This document shows, one piece after another, positions 51,537 through 61,729 of a DNA stretch of 64,000 nt. Under the pieces are notes generated by a model that was not told the DNA's origin, did no database searches, and was given only the letters and a program-made list of their open reading frames with translations. The stretch is taken from positions 186,001 through 250,000 of the forward strand of contig CAJQUW010005232.1 in the NCBI GenBank assembly GCA_907163375.1. The letters are read 5' to 3'. The DNA comes from Prostheceraeus crozeri (lineage: Eukaryota > Platyhelminthes > Polycladida > Euryleptidae). How positions within the stretch are numbered: position 1 is the first letter of the stretch; each line of letters begins with the position of its first letter. Both the position numbers and the translations under genes were made by a program.

Positions 51537-51867
51537 ACAACTCAACGAATAAGAAGGCGCCGTTGATTCATCGATTCTCCGCTCACATATCAAGTGTGCG
51601 CTGCATGACGTCATGTAGCGTTGATGATGCTGATTGGCTGTTTACCGGAGGCGCACGTGGTATGCTGATTGGTTGGCGACGATGGCCTGATGGTGGCTTA
51701 ATGCCTGTGACGACTCATTATGTATCTGGCCTTCCTCGTCGGCGGGATACAGACGTCGCCGACCTGCGCATCATGACCTTATCTGCTTTCCAAGAACACT
51801 TTGAAGAGGATGGGGAGAAAAGTCAAAGGATCCTTCTTGCAGCTGGATGTTCAGATGGGCAAGTTCG
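51537..51867 (+). CDS. WDR6: WDR6 exon H
   Basis: 331 nt, phase 1 to 2. FSAHISSVRCMTS, WLFTGGARGMLIGW, ADLRIMTLSAFQEH and ILLAAGCSDGQVR match the C-terminal WDR6 propeller (the HISSVRA block, the SAGGRA strand and the AACSDGAVRLF strand). The acceptor is ACCGCAG before 51537 and the donor is GTGAGT at 51868. The linker NSTNKKAPLIHR at its start fits the variable loop after SEDT-x-V. Confidence 0.85.
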
Positions 51868-52048
51868 GTGAGTCAGTTTTCCGCATTAATAACAATTCAA
51901 AAGTAATACAGCAGATGCCCAGGAGATTAAGTTTGGATGGGGGGTTGCCGATTTTCATTGCGGCGGATATGAATGGAATGGTTGACTCTCATTTCGTCTT
52001 CGTGATTTTGATGTTTCAGCTTTATCCACTTCATGTCTTCCGTTTCAG

Positions 52049-52589
52049 CTTCATCCACTTCAGCGGAGGTCGGTTCCGTCTCCTGTCATGTGTTCGTGTG
52101 GCTCCTGGGTGTCTCCTCACGCTGCAGCTCTCCGCATCCTCCCTTCACGAGACCCATCTGCTCTCCGGTGCTACAGATTCGCGGTTGAGACATCATACAC
52201 TGACTTCAGACGGCAATATAACGTGTGTCATGGATGTCGAGATCGAGGGCGCCGGTGCTATCAACTGTGTTGCTGTTCAAGACTCTAAAGTTCTCATCGG
52301 AGGCGATAGTGGATCGATTTTCCTCTCTCATCTCACTGAGGGCCCTTTCTGGTCCTCTTCTGTCGCTCATGCGGCCTCAGTCACCGCTGTGGCCTGGTCT
52401 GCGCCGGGACTAGGCCTCTCCTTGGCCGGAGATCAGAGGCTGAAGATGTGGAGAGAACAGGAAGACGGACTGAGGACGGTTCTAAGCATTCTGCTGTCTG
52501 TGGCAGATCCGCACGACATGCAAGTGACAGAGAATGAAGTGGTGATCGTTGGGAATGGATTACAAGTCATGAGACAGATGTGGAGATGA
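52049..52589 (+). CDS. WDR6: WDR6 exon I, C-terminal
   Basis: Last exon, ending at TGA 52587-52589. It holds HLLSGATDSRLRHHTL, INCVAVQDSKVLIGGDSGSI, HAASVTAVAWSAPGL and SLAGDQRLKMW, the final WD repeats, and a short VVIVGNGLQVMRQ tail like the GGQGLEV end of vertebrate WDR6. The acceptor is either CGTTTCAG before 52049 or CTTCAG before 52064; both keep frame with exon H, and I list the longer. All nine exons together give 778 residues. Confidence 0.85.
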
Positions 52590-53055
52590 AATAGAGACAT
52601 TTCTTGGATCAGTTGTTTTCTCTCCGATTCCAGATCATAGTGGTGATGGAAGCACTACAACAGTCTGAATTCTGGCGCAGTTAAATTTTTTAGAAAGGAG
52701 CAAAGTAAAGAGTTACTGAGAACGAAGGATAAATTGTATTATTCCGAATCAAACAGTCATTTCAGTATTCGACGACGGTGATAGTTGTCGAAAGTACCAC
52801 ACACACAGAACGTGTGTTACATGACTTATCTTGAACTTTAAGACGTTAGAATTGAAGTAACTCGGGAAAACTTTGGCTCAGTCAACAAGTTAGATCGGGC
52901 CATGCAACTAAGGGCCATGCAGGCCTGCTTATCCGCGGGTTACAGAGTAGTTAACAGTGGCTTACATAATCCTAGAGTTTCCTAATAGAGGCGCTGGCAA
53001 GATGTGCATGTTTGACGTGTAATGTGCGTGCATCGTACGTATGTACATGCAAGCT
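52590..53055. other. 3' flank of WDR6
   Basis: Presumed 3' UTR and downstream sequence. I see no strong AATAAA close to the stop (AAAGTAAAG and AAATAGAG only), so the polyadenylation site is not called. Confidence 0.35.
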
Positions 53056-53520
53056 TAAATCACTAGGTGACATGCCACGCTCAATTGCGCACAATTCACG
53101 CGTAAACTAGGCGTAATTATACACATGACCCTAAACATCCGTGGCTATGCGTGACATTGCTGCAACATCTATCGGCAGTCCTGTTATATAGACTTTGCGT
53201 CTCATGTGTCTGCATGTATCAGAGGCTAAACAATGTGACATGACATCAATTTCATGCTCAGGGAAGACAGAACATGCTTAGCGGTTCATCCGTGGTTCAA
53301 GCGGCAACGCGGACAACCGTAGACGACGCGCAAACTATAAACGCTCGCCCGCTCGCATTTATAAACATTCCCCCATGTTTTAGCAGCATTAGATCAAGTG
53401 ATTTCTGACTCTTAGTGAAGCGCGTATGTACGCGGGTAGAAGAAGGGAATATCCTTAACCACGGATGTTTGAGGTGCTCCTTAATAACGCGTGAATTACA
53501 CGTGGCATGTCACCTGCTGA
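53056..53520. mobile_element. MITE pair, copy 1
   Basis: About 465 bp, starting TCACTAGGTGACATGCCACG and ending in its imperfect complement (CGTGGCATGTCACCTGCTGA). Subterminal inverted blocks are CCTAAACATCCGTGG and CCACGGATGTTTGAGG. Very similar to 53994-54415 along the full length. Non-coding. Confidence 0.8.
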
Positions 53521-53993
53521 TGCTTCAAAATTTCTTTAGTAAATGTCAATAATAGTCACGCTAGTAGTAGGACGATTTTGGTCCATATTCTTTCATTGGA
53601 ATAGCAGTAGAATCCGCTTATTTCGGTTAATTAATTTAACAATTAATTTGCTTATTTCGACGATCTCGCTCAACTTTGTACAACATTCTTTCAATGTGTA
53701 AGCTACTAGAATTTGAAATGCTGATGCATTCAATGAAGATTACAACGCTAACAGAAAAATAGACATAGATTTCCAGGAAAGCTAATGTTTACATGGCTGT
53801 GCGGTTACTGATGCAGGAGAGATATTTAGTTTTAGGTGTTTCTCCGGTATGTTCAATCGATTCGTTCTTGAAAAGTTTGATCTAACATAGAAATTCTCGA
53901 GAGTGACAGAATTCCTACCTTGCAGAGAAAGTGGGGCCTAAACCACTGTTCAAAAGCCCATCCGGTGGGCCAGGTCCAGCGATTATTTGGGAT
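53521..53993. other. Spacer between the two MITEs
   Basis: AT-rich unique sequence, no gene. Confidence 0.35.
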
Positions 53994-54415
53994 CACTAGG
54001 TGACATATGCCACGCTCAATTACGCGTAATTACGCATGACCCTAAACATCTGTGGCTGCGCGTGACATTTCTGCAACATCTATCGGCAGTTCTGTTATGT
54101 AGACTGTGTCTTATGTATCTGCATGTATCAGAGGCTAAACAATGTGACGTGACCTCAATTTCATGCTCAGGGAAGACAGAACATGCTTAGCGGTTCATCC
54201 ATGGTTCAAGCAGCAACGTGGACAACCGTAGACGACGCGTAAACGCCCGCCCGCTCGCATTTATAAACATTCCCCCATGTTTTAGCAGCATTAGATCAAG
54301 TGATTTCTGACTCTTAGTGAAGCGCGTATGTACGTGGGTAGAAGTATAAACTGCCCTTAACCACGGATGTTTGGGGTGCTCCGTAATTACGCTTGGCAAT
54401 GTCACCTAGTGATGG
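53994..54415. mobile_element. MITE pair, copy 2
   Basis: Starts ATCACTAGGTGACATATGCC and ends GGCAATGTCACCTAGTGAT. This copy has the cleaner terminal inverted repeat (about 19 bp). The internal region matches copy 1 with small deletions (for example in the stretch before CGCCCGCCCGCTCGC). Same orientation as copy 1. Confidence 0.8.
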
Positions 54416-57243
54416 CTTTAAAGCATGGCCTATATCATAATTGAAAGTCTCGAAAGGCTTGGTCACATCTGGTCATCTCTATGATGTGAACTATACATCT
54501 CAGCACGAAGAATCTGCTTACACGTCCGGTGAGGTTCAGCTGTCTATCTGCCCGGTCGAAGTTGTCCGTGCTGTCGAACTGTCAATCATCATTTTAGCGG
54601 CAAAACATGAATGAACTCTTTTTTGACACAAAGTTCAGGTTTGCGCCCAAAAATATGCAATGCTTCTAGAAATGCTCAACTTCAAAGTTTGACTGGATGA
54701 AAACGTAATGCCAAATTGCCAACAAATGAATCATCACATTGAATATTGATGTATGTCTACAAACAGATGTTCATGGATTGCGAGCTGATGAATCGCTGTC
54801 GAGACTGAGGCCATCGATGGAAATGTTCTTTGAATCAAGTAGCCAGTTCCGATCTGTTCAGCAAGACAATGCTCACAGTATTGGCAAGGCCACGTGTACG
54901 TGGACGCGCTCTGTTCAGCCGATGCATGCCTTTCGCAGTCGACTACAATTAAAATTATGAGACCTCCTCAGGTACATAAATTGTAGCATAAATGAACATT
55001 GGATTAAATTTAGGCCTCCATCGTGGCAACAGAATACATCTCAGAAGGCTGATCAATTAGCCTTCTTCAAATTTGAGATCAGTGATTTACTCATTATTAG
55101 GAAAACAGCTATATACTACCGAACTTATTAATGAAATCTTTATAGGATAATCGCTATCAAGTAAAGTCACGACAAATCAAATGACTTTTCAAGGGCCCAA
55201 GGTAGACAATTGTCATATTTTATGTGCTCTATCATGGTACGTACTTGCATTGCAGGCAAACATAACTATGAAAAATTAAGGTCCATCCTTTCATTGTCAT
55301 GTTTCAGCAGAACATCCCAAAAAGATAAACTAAGATTCGCAGACTAGGTACTCGTTTTCACAAGTGAATTTTGAATCAGCGTAATTACAATAAAAGTCAA
55401 TCAGCAATTGTCGAGATTCACTTACTAAAGATCTTGCTATTGTGAAAATGTCATCCATTGATCCTTGATAACGAAGACATTGATAGAATTTTTCTCAAAC
55501 ACTGCATTCAGGTTGCTCAAAAAGGATATTGCTTAAGCATGTAAACGAAACGTCGGATATTTATGAATTCATTTGCACTTTGTAAGTGCATGGGGATTGA
55601 CAGTTTGGCAATAAGGTTGTCAGTTGTGCTTCACGCACATTTCTCTGTAGTTTTGGTTTTTCCACTTGATCGTTGCACGTGGTGACCTTTCAGTATTCTC
55701 TTTACAATAAGCTTGCATAATTTTTGTTGCTTGTTGCATTTCGGTATTAATTTGAATTTATTAACTGCGCGACTATCTTTGTTTTGAACAGTCATATTTT
55801 CAGAAGTAAAAAAACTCAGATGAAAAGGAGACACTGAGTTAATATTTGAAACTGAAAAAAAGATCAAAGTCCTTCAGAATGTTATCTTTGACTGTAAACA
55901 ACTAAACGAACTGAACTGACTGCTCTAATTAGGTACCTATAAATAAAAGAACTGACTATCCACGGAATGGTTAAAACAAATTCTCAAAGCAAAAATAAAC
56001 GCTTTGAATGAACGTCTTTCCTCTGCCGACTATCAAGCATGTGTATTTCGACGCCGTCATCAGCACCTTTGTGCATTGAAGGAACATATACCGGTGCAGT
56101 TGTTCATGCCGCGAGGTGTAACTTTAGATACATTTCAGATGATAAAAAGGAGATATCACTTTCTACTTCACAAAGGTTGTTATTCATTGATGCTTTTGTA
56201 TTCAGTGAATTTCACATTCAGTAGTTGTCACACACTGTCCTGATGTGAACCTTTGTTGCTATTTTTAGATGACTTGCATTTCAAAGTTTCATTGACGGCA
56301 GACAATTTCAACAGCATGTTTGTAGTCTGCACAAGAATATCTTCTCCTAGGAAGCAAGAATCAAAAATTCATTGTAACTCCCGTTAATAAGATAGGCTCA
56401 ATGAATTAAGGCATAGATGAAAGATTTCTCTAATCAACTGCACCAACAGTCTTCATCATCGCATTATGCACTGTAAATTTTGTGAAAACAGCTTCGCAAT
56501 TACAGAGAATAAATCTCTTGAAAGAATTTGAAAAATGTTATCAAAAATATAAGGAAGAGGCTACAATTTCATCTGTTGATAGATTGATTACCCAATTATG
56601 GTGGTCATTTGAAAATAAAAAACAACGCAAAGTGCATACGAGGCCTTTCGACCGGTTCTCTTTCAGGCATTACACCGGTGTGAAACAGATACACAAGCAT
56701 TTGAATTGTTGTACACTATAAATAAGAAAAAGATTTAAAAAAAGTAAGACAAAGATAAGAAATCATTAAAAACAATAGTTATTTACACAACAAGTGCAAA
56801 GTATCCAGCTTTATTGCATTTTTTGAGATCAACATGTCTATGCACGAGCCCGAAGGGCGAGGGCATAGTTTGTTGATCGAGAAAAATGCAATTAAGCTGG
56901 ATATCTTTGCACGAGTTCTGTAAGTAACTTTATATTTCACAGAACTACCAGAATCTATGATCATGATCCTTAACATGATTTGAAAATCAAACCAAAGCAA
57001 TTTTGAAATCAGATAGCCTGCTTCTCTGTCCATTGTACATGCATTTCTATGCAAATTCTATGCATGATTTTCTTGTAGAGGATGAAAAACTTTCTATGTG
57101 CTAATGTATTTCAATGAAGGAGTGCAATAAAGACTGTTTATTGCACTCTTTGAAATTTATGCACACTTTGGAAAGCATAAACTACATTATGGAAGCAATA
57201 ATCATATAGAGATTATAGCACTGTGAAATATAAAATTAGTTAA
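54416..57243. other. Intergenic, no gene supported
   Basis: About 2.8 kb of AT-rich sequence. Candidate frames at 55631-55867, 56004-56243 and 56482-56721 have no domain. The phrase TAAACGAAACGTCGGATAT near 55545 resembles a retroelement tail. A small inverted pair flanks a CACGAGCCCGAAGGGCGAGG motif near 56840. Confidence 0.4.
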
Positions 57244-58740
57244 TTACCAAGGTAAAGCTAAAGACAGAACGTTTTCTTTTTGAACACACAAATTTGGCCG
57301 GAGGCGCTTGATATGCAGTGCCTCGGCAATACGCACACGTAGCAGATTACTGCGCTGCACATTACATAACACAATAAAAGCCATTTCTGAAGGTTGACAC
57401 TTTTGCTCAAATACATAACGTATGATAGAGCTGGGCGGAGGATGTTTGGCACGTGGTCGAGTCTTACCTAAACGTAGCCATTTTGGCAAGTGCTCGTTTT
57501 ACCCTTTCTTGATGATGCTGACTTGGTCTGCCGATGTATTTGCATCCGCAAACACACACAAAAGAATAGATTGCGTTTGATTGGACAGTTACAGGAAGGC
57601 GATCTTTCAAAAGGGCCACGGGAACTTTGCGCGCGGAGAAACTACTTTCGGCTCAACGGCTGGAAAAACAGAAAAATACCTCTAACAGCAAAAACTGGCT
57701 CCACTGTCTCCAATAAATGGAACTTTGATGACAAGACGCTTTTTCTCAGGACCAAAAACAGGAATTTTGTCCTCAAGAGCACACTTCATATAACGGCTGA
57801 TAAAAAAGGGAGGGTAGCCGTTAGACATTACAGTTTTTTCAATAGTGGAGAGCTGACTGTCTAGACATTCAGGAGAGCAGATTTTGCGAGCACGAAAATG
57901 AGTGTCTTAACAAGAGACTCACTGTATAGCTATGTGGTACAAAACTAAAAAAGCTCTTCCAAGTTGACTTCCTGTAAACAGCTTTCTGGACGGAGTTCGA
58001 ACACCACCATCAGGACAACGAATGCTCAAAACATTTAAAAAAGGGAAGACTGCTGTCCACTTCCTGTTCAACTATGAACTTAACATTTGGATGAAAAGCA
58101 TTAAGAGTGCTCAAGAGTTTCTGCACATCAACCTTATCAGGAACGACAAGAAAGCAGTCGTCAACGTTTATACACTTTACAATTCCTATCAATACTATCT
58201 TTGAGCTTGTGCTCAATATGACCCATGAATGTGTCAGCCAGAACAGGTTCGAGACAGCCACCCATGGCACATCCCACTTTTTGACGATAGTAGGTACCAT
58301 CAAAAAGAAATTGCACGTTTAAAGTACACAGCTCGAGATGATGACGGAGCATGCTTAATGGAAGGCCAATCGGGATATTTTCAAGAACAATAGTTGATAA
58401 CACAATGTCTATAGTCTCCTTAACAGCGACATTAGGAAAAAGGGACTCAACATCAAAAGATTCAAATTTATGTTTATCAACATTTGTATTACGAATAAGA
58501 TTATTCCAAATTATAATATTACAAATACAAAGGAATCTTTTTGACTATTGATATTGAAAAACTCGCGAACAGGCTTCGAAAGATCACTAAGCCAGCGCGA
58601 AACTCCGTGAGAAGCACTTCCAACCATGGACAAAATGGGGCGCAAAGACAGTGTCGACTTATGGGTCTTAGGCAGACCGTAGAGTCGAGGAATATTACTA
58701 CCAAGTGGTAGCAATGCACTCTTCATTGACTTGGTGATCT
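57244..58740 (-). pseudogene. Penelope-like element, RT and GIY-YIG, frameshifted
   Basis: The minus strand carries the Penelope RT motifs in order: IPRLYGLPKTHK and RPILSMVGSASHGVSRWL (58519-58690), FLFDGTYYRQKVGCAMGG (about 58255-58310), then a frame change near 58160 before VDDCFLVVPDK, the catalytic box. Near 57480-57570 the nuclease domain reads CVCGCKYIGRPSQHHQERVK. The C-terminal LRVRIAEALHIKRLRPNLCV is at 57258-57370. The domain order RT then GIY-YIG is diagnostic. Several shifts and stops make this a dead copy; the 5' end fades out beyond 58740. Confidence 0.85.
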
Positions 58741-60127
58741 ACCCATAGTCAACTAGTTTGTCAAGCGCCAGACTCAGGTCATCTTCTAGCTCCCGCGACG
58801 ACAGATCTTTCTGATTTACACAAGTCGTAAAACGTTCACCGTCGTTGAGAAATTCAGAGTTTCGACGTATAATCACAGCGATTCATCACGACAACTCCAT
58901 TACCTTTGTCAGTTCCAACAACCATCAGACGATCACTCCGTCGATTATTCTGAAGCGATGAGACGGCTGAAGACTACCCTTTTGAATAGGGGTTCGACGA
59001 TAACTTTTCAACTTATGCAAAGGGTCAAACTTTTTTCATGACATCAAACAACGTCACCCTGATGATAAATCAGATGGTCAATGTCGAAGAAGCAGACATA
59101 TTGAGATCAGCCTCTAGTCACCCGCATGTCGCCTTATGTTGTCTCGCGCATTCAGAGTAGTTATTCTTTGATTAGTCCTAAGACTGTTTCTATAGAATAG
59201 GTACTAGAACGGGTCTGTGAAGGTGTAGTTCGGTCAATTTCAGAAACCAATTTTGTCTCTGAAGATTGAAGTATTCAACCACTACGACGATTTTATGTCA
59301 CTTTCCCATTTATCTGCTCGTTAGTTTGACTGTAAATTCATGTCAAACATTCATGATGACGTCACAGCGGACAATTCATGTTTGCTGTATAAATGAGAAA
59401 CAACGGCGCCCACAAGACAGGAGGTTCGCTGCGGTTGGCTGATAGATGACCCTATAGCATGCAAGCAAGCAAATCTCTACTAAATGGACCAAAAGCATAG
59501 AGAGTGGAAAATAAAAGTAACCAGATTATTCTCGAATGATAATAAAATGAAACATATTATGGTTGATCACGATGCAATACCTCTACTCCTACGGAAGGTA
59601 AAATGCGACAACTGCTTGTACTATGAGACCTGAGTTCGCTGCATAATAGCTGTCAGATTCTAAAATGTACAGTTAGGCCTACTACAAGTATCAGAGGCAC
59701 GCGATAACTGCAAGAAAAGTACCGGTACTACAATTTAACTATTGAACTTTTTTGATTATTTGGAAAATCAAAAGTTACTATCTAGAGCGAAGGTTGCTAT
59801 CTAAATTATTCAAACTATTTCGTATTTTGCTATCTAGAAATCGTGTTAAATCTCGAAATGTCCATCGCCCTTAGATTGCGTCCCTTCATTAAATTGTCAT
59901 TGTTAATTTGACCTCAGTGAATAGAGATAAACTGGCATTATGTAAAGAGGTTAAAGGAAGTTATCTCAGTGAATCATCTTTTGTCAGAAGCCGTTGTGTA
60001 TTTTGACAAGATAATTGACTCCCATTCCAAGAAATGTCAATGTAGGCCTATACAACCGCTACAAAAACTATACCATGTGTTTTATACAAACAACATGCAT
60101 TCAAAAATCCTTGCGTAGACCTACACT
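58741..60127. other. Intergenic, no gene supported
   Basis: 58741-59150 may contain further decayed 5' sequence of the Penelope-like element (fragments such as the complement of GATTATTCTGAAGCGATGAG). The rest is unique AT-rich DNA with no open frames of note. Confidence 0.35.
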
Positions 60128-60610
60128 GGTCAAGTCACAGAATTAGACCGGTCGTCTCTTCTTGTTTGACTAGAAAGGAAGCATTGGAACATGTAGCGCT
60201 AATGAAATGGCACAATCTGCTGACATGATAGGCCTACTATGACGATCGAACAATGAGCAGCCAGTTCAACATTAAACACGTTAAATTGTGCGATGTTTCA
60301 GTGACTGTTATCAACCGGATCACACAACAAAGAGACGCAGTCGATGTGAAGTTCTACAGAGAAATTTGTGAACGTTTTTTCGTGCGCCTGCTAACATATA
60401 AATAATTATCGGAAGGACCAACATCGTCGAGAAAACTTTTGCGCAATGCTCTGAATTCTTCGAATCTGAAGAAATCGTGGCGATCGGAGCATTTTGAAGG
60501 AATTCACAGCAATCCGCAAGCGGCGAACGACAATTTTTCCTATCTCTGCAAGGCATGAAGAATTCTTTTTGTCCATTTAGTAAGTTCCTGCATGTGCCAT
60601 CTGTTTGAAT
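60128..60610 (-). repeat. Interspersed repeat R1, full copy
   Basis: About 480 bp. The complement of 47370-47812 with moderate divergence; it includes both the TCGTCTCTTCTTGTTTGACT end and the CATGTGCCATCTGTTTGA end. It has no coding sequence or inverted ends. The class is unknown. Confidence 0.7.
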
Positions 60611-61362
60611 CAGTTGGCAATTCTAGAAAAGTGGTACGCTTACACAATTAAATTCTGTGGGTCAAGTAGTCAACATTATGTCAATAATTATGTCAACAAA
60701 GACATTCTCCAGTCAACATACCATACAGATAGAATTGTTGATATTCGTGTCAAATCAGGGCTGGCAAAGTTCACACAAGTCTTAATCATAAAAGTGACTA
60801 TTCTCTCAATAATTATTTCATTAACTCCCTTCGTTATTCGGCATTCGAGTTTCATTGTTTACGACAAGTCTGCAGATATACAAAAACTGCCTCAAAATAT
60901 CGTTTTCAGGACGATTCGAGTTGTAACCATCATTATGCATCGTTCTTTCAGTTTGATTATTGCTTTGATTTACAAACCAATCAGCTCGCAATTTCCCTAT
61001 AATTTCGGCGAGCAATGCATTTCGTGGTCGATGAGCTGAAATCCGCGGGAGAGAAATGTGCACGGGTTGTGATTATCCCTTCGAAGAAGACAATTCCCCA
61101 GACACTAATATCTTCTCGAGTTAGGAAATTGCAATTTGAGGGCCGCGTCCCCTGAACTTGCCCCTCCAGCAACATCATGCAGCCAAATAGAGGGAGACTT
61201 AATGCGAGACAGAAAACGAATCAGCGGCTCTTAAAATAAACGCAAAATTCTCTGAGTGAATTGAGATAGTAAATGTCATGAATTCTGTGGCTATGGAAGA
61301 AGAACTTGAATCCTGTTATCCCTCAGATTGCAGCCATATCCTTAAATAAGAGTTTCAGACAG
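60611..61362. other. Intergenic, no gene supported
   Basis: The plus-strand frame 60605-61039 is 144 codons and hydrophobic in part (LIIKVTILSIIISLTPFVI). It has no domain or start context, and its opposite strand is open as well, so I do not call it. Confidence 0.35.
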
Positions 61363-61728
61363 GGATGCGGAGTCGGAGCCCCGGTGTCCTATCATTTTTG
61401 CTGTAGTCGGTCGGAGTCCGATCAAAAGATAAGACTCCGGCCTATAGCTAGACCCGAAATAGTGTAATACAAACAAATTATTTATCCTCGTGCAGAGCTG
61501 TCAATGTCTTGATGTCAACTTTCTCCGTCAGACAAAAGTACAGAGATACGGCTGAATGCAAAGCTTGTGACTGTTGAGGGAATGAACCGTGATAGTAAAA
61601 AAAGGATTGTCTTTTCACTCGGTGATTTTATAGAGAAGACAAGCCTTCCTAGCCTCGATCACACCTACGCACCAAAGGTCACATCAAAGACAGGAATGAA
61701 ATACTAGTTTGTTTCAGAACATTACCTC
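61363..61728 (-). repeat. Interspersed repeat R2, copy 2
   Basis: Reverse complement of 49236-49600, including the GGAGTCGGAGCC end and TAGCTAGACCCGAAATA. Truncated on its right by the hAT element that begins at 61730. Confidence 0.75.
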
Positions 61729-61729
61729 C

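Noticed and set aside
60605..61039. 144-codon plus-strand frame with hydrophobic stretches
   Set aside because: The opposite strand is open as well, no homology is recognised, and start and splice contexts are absent.
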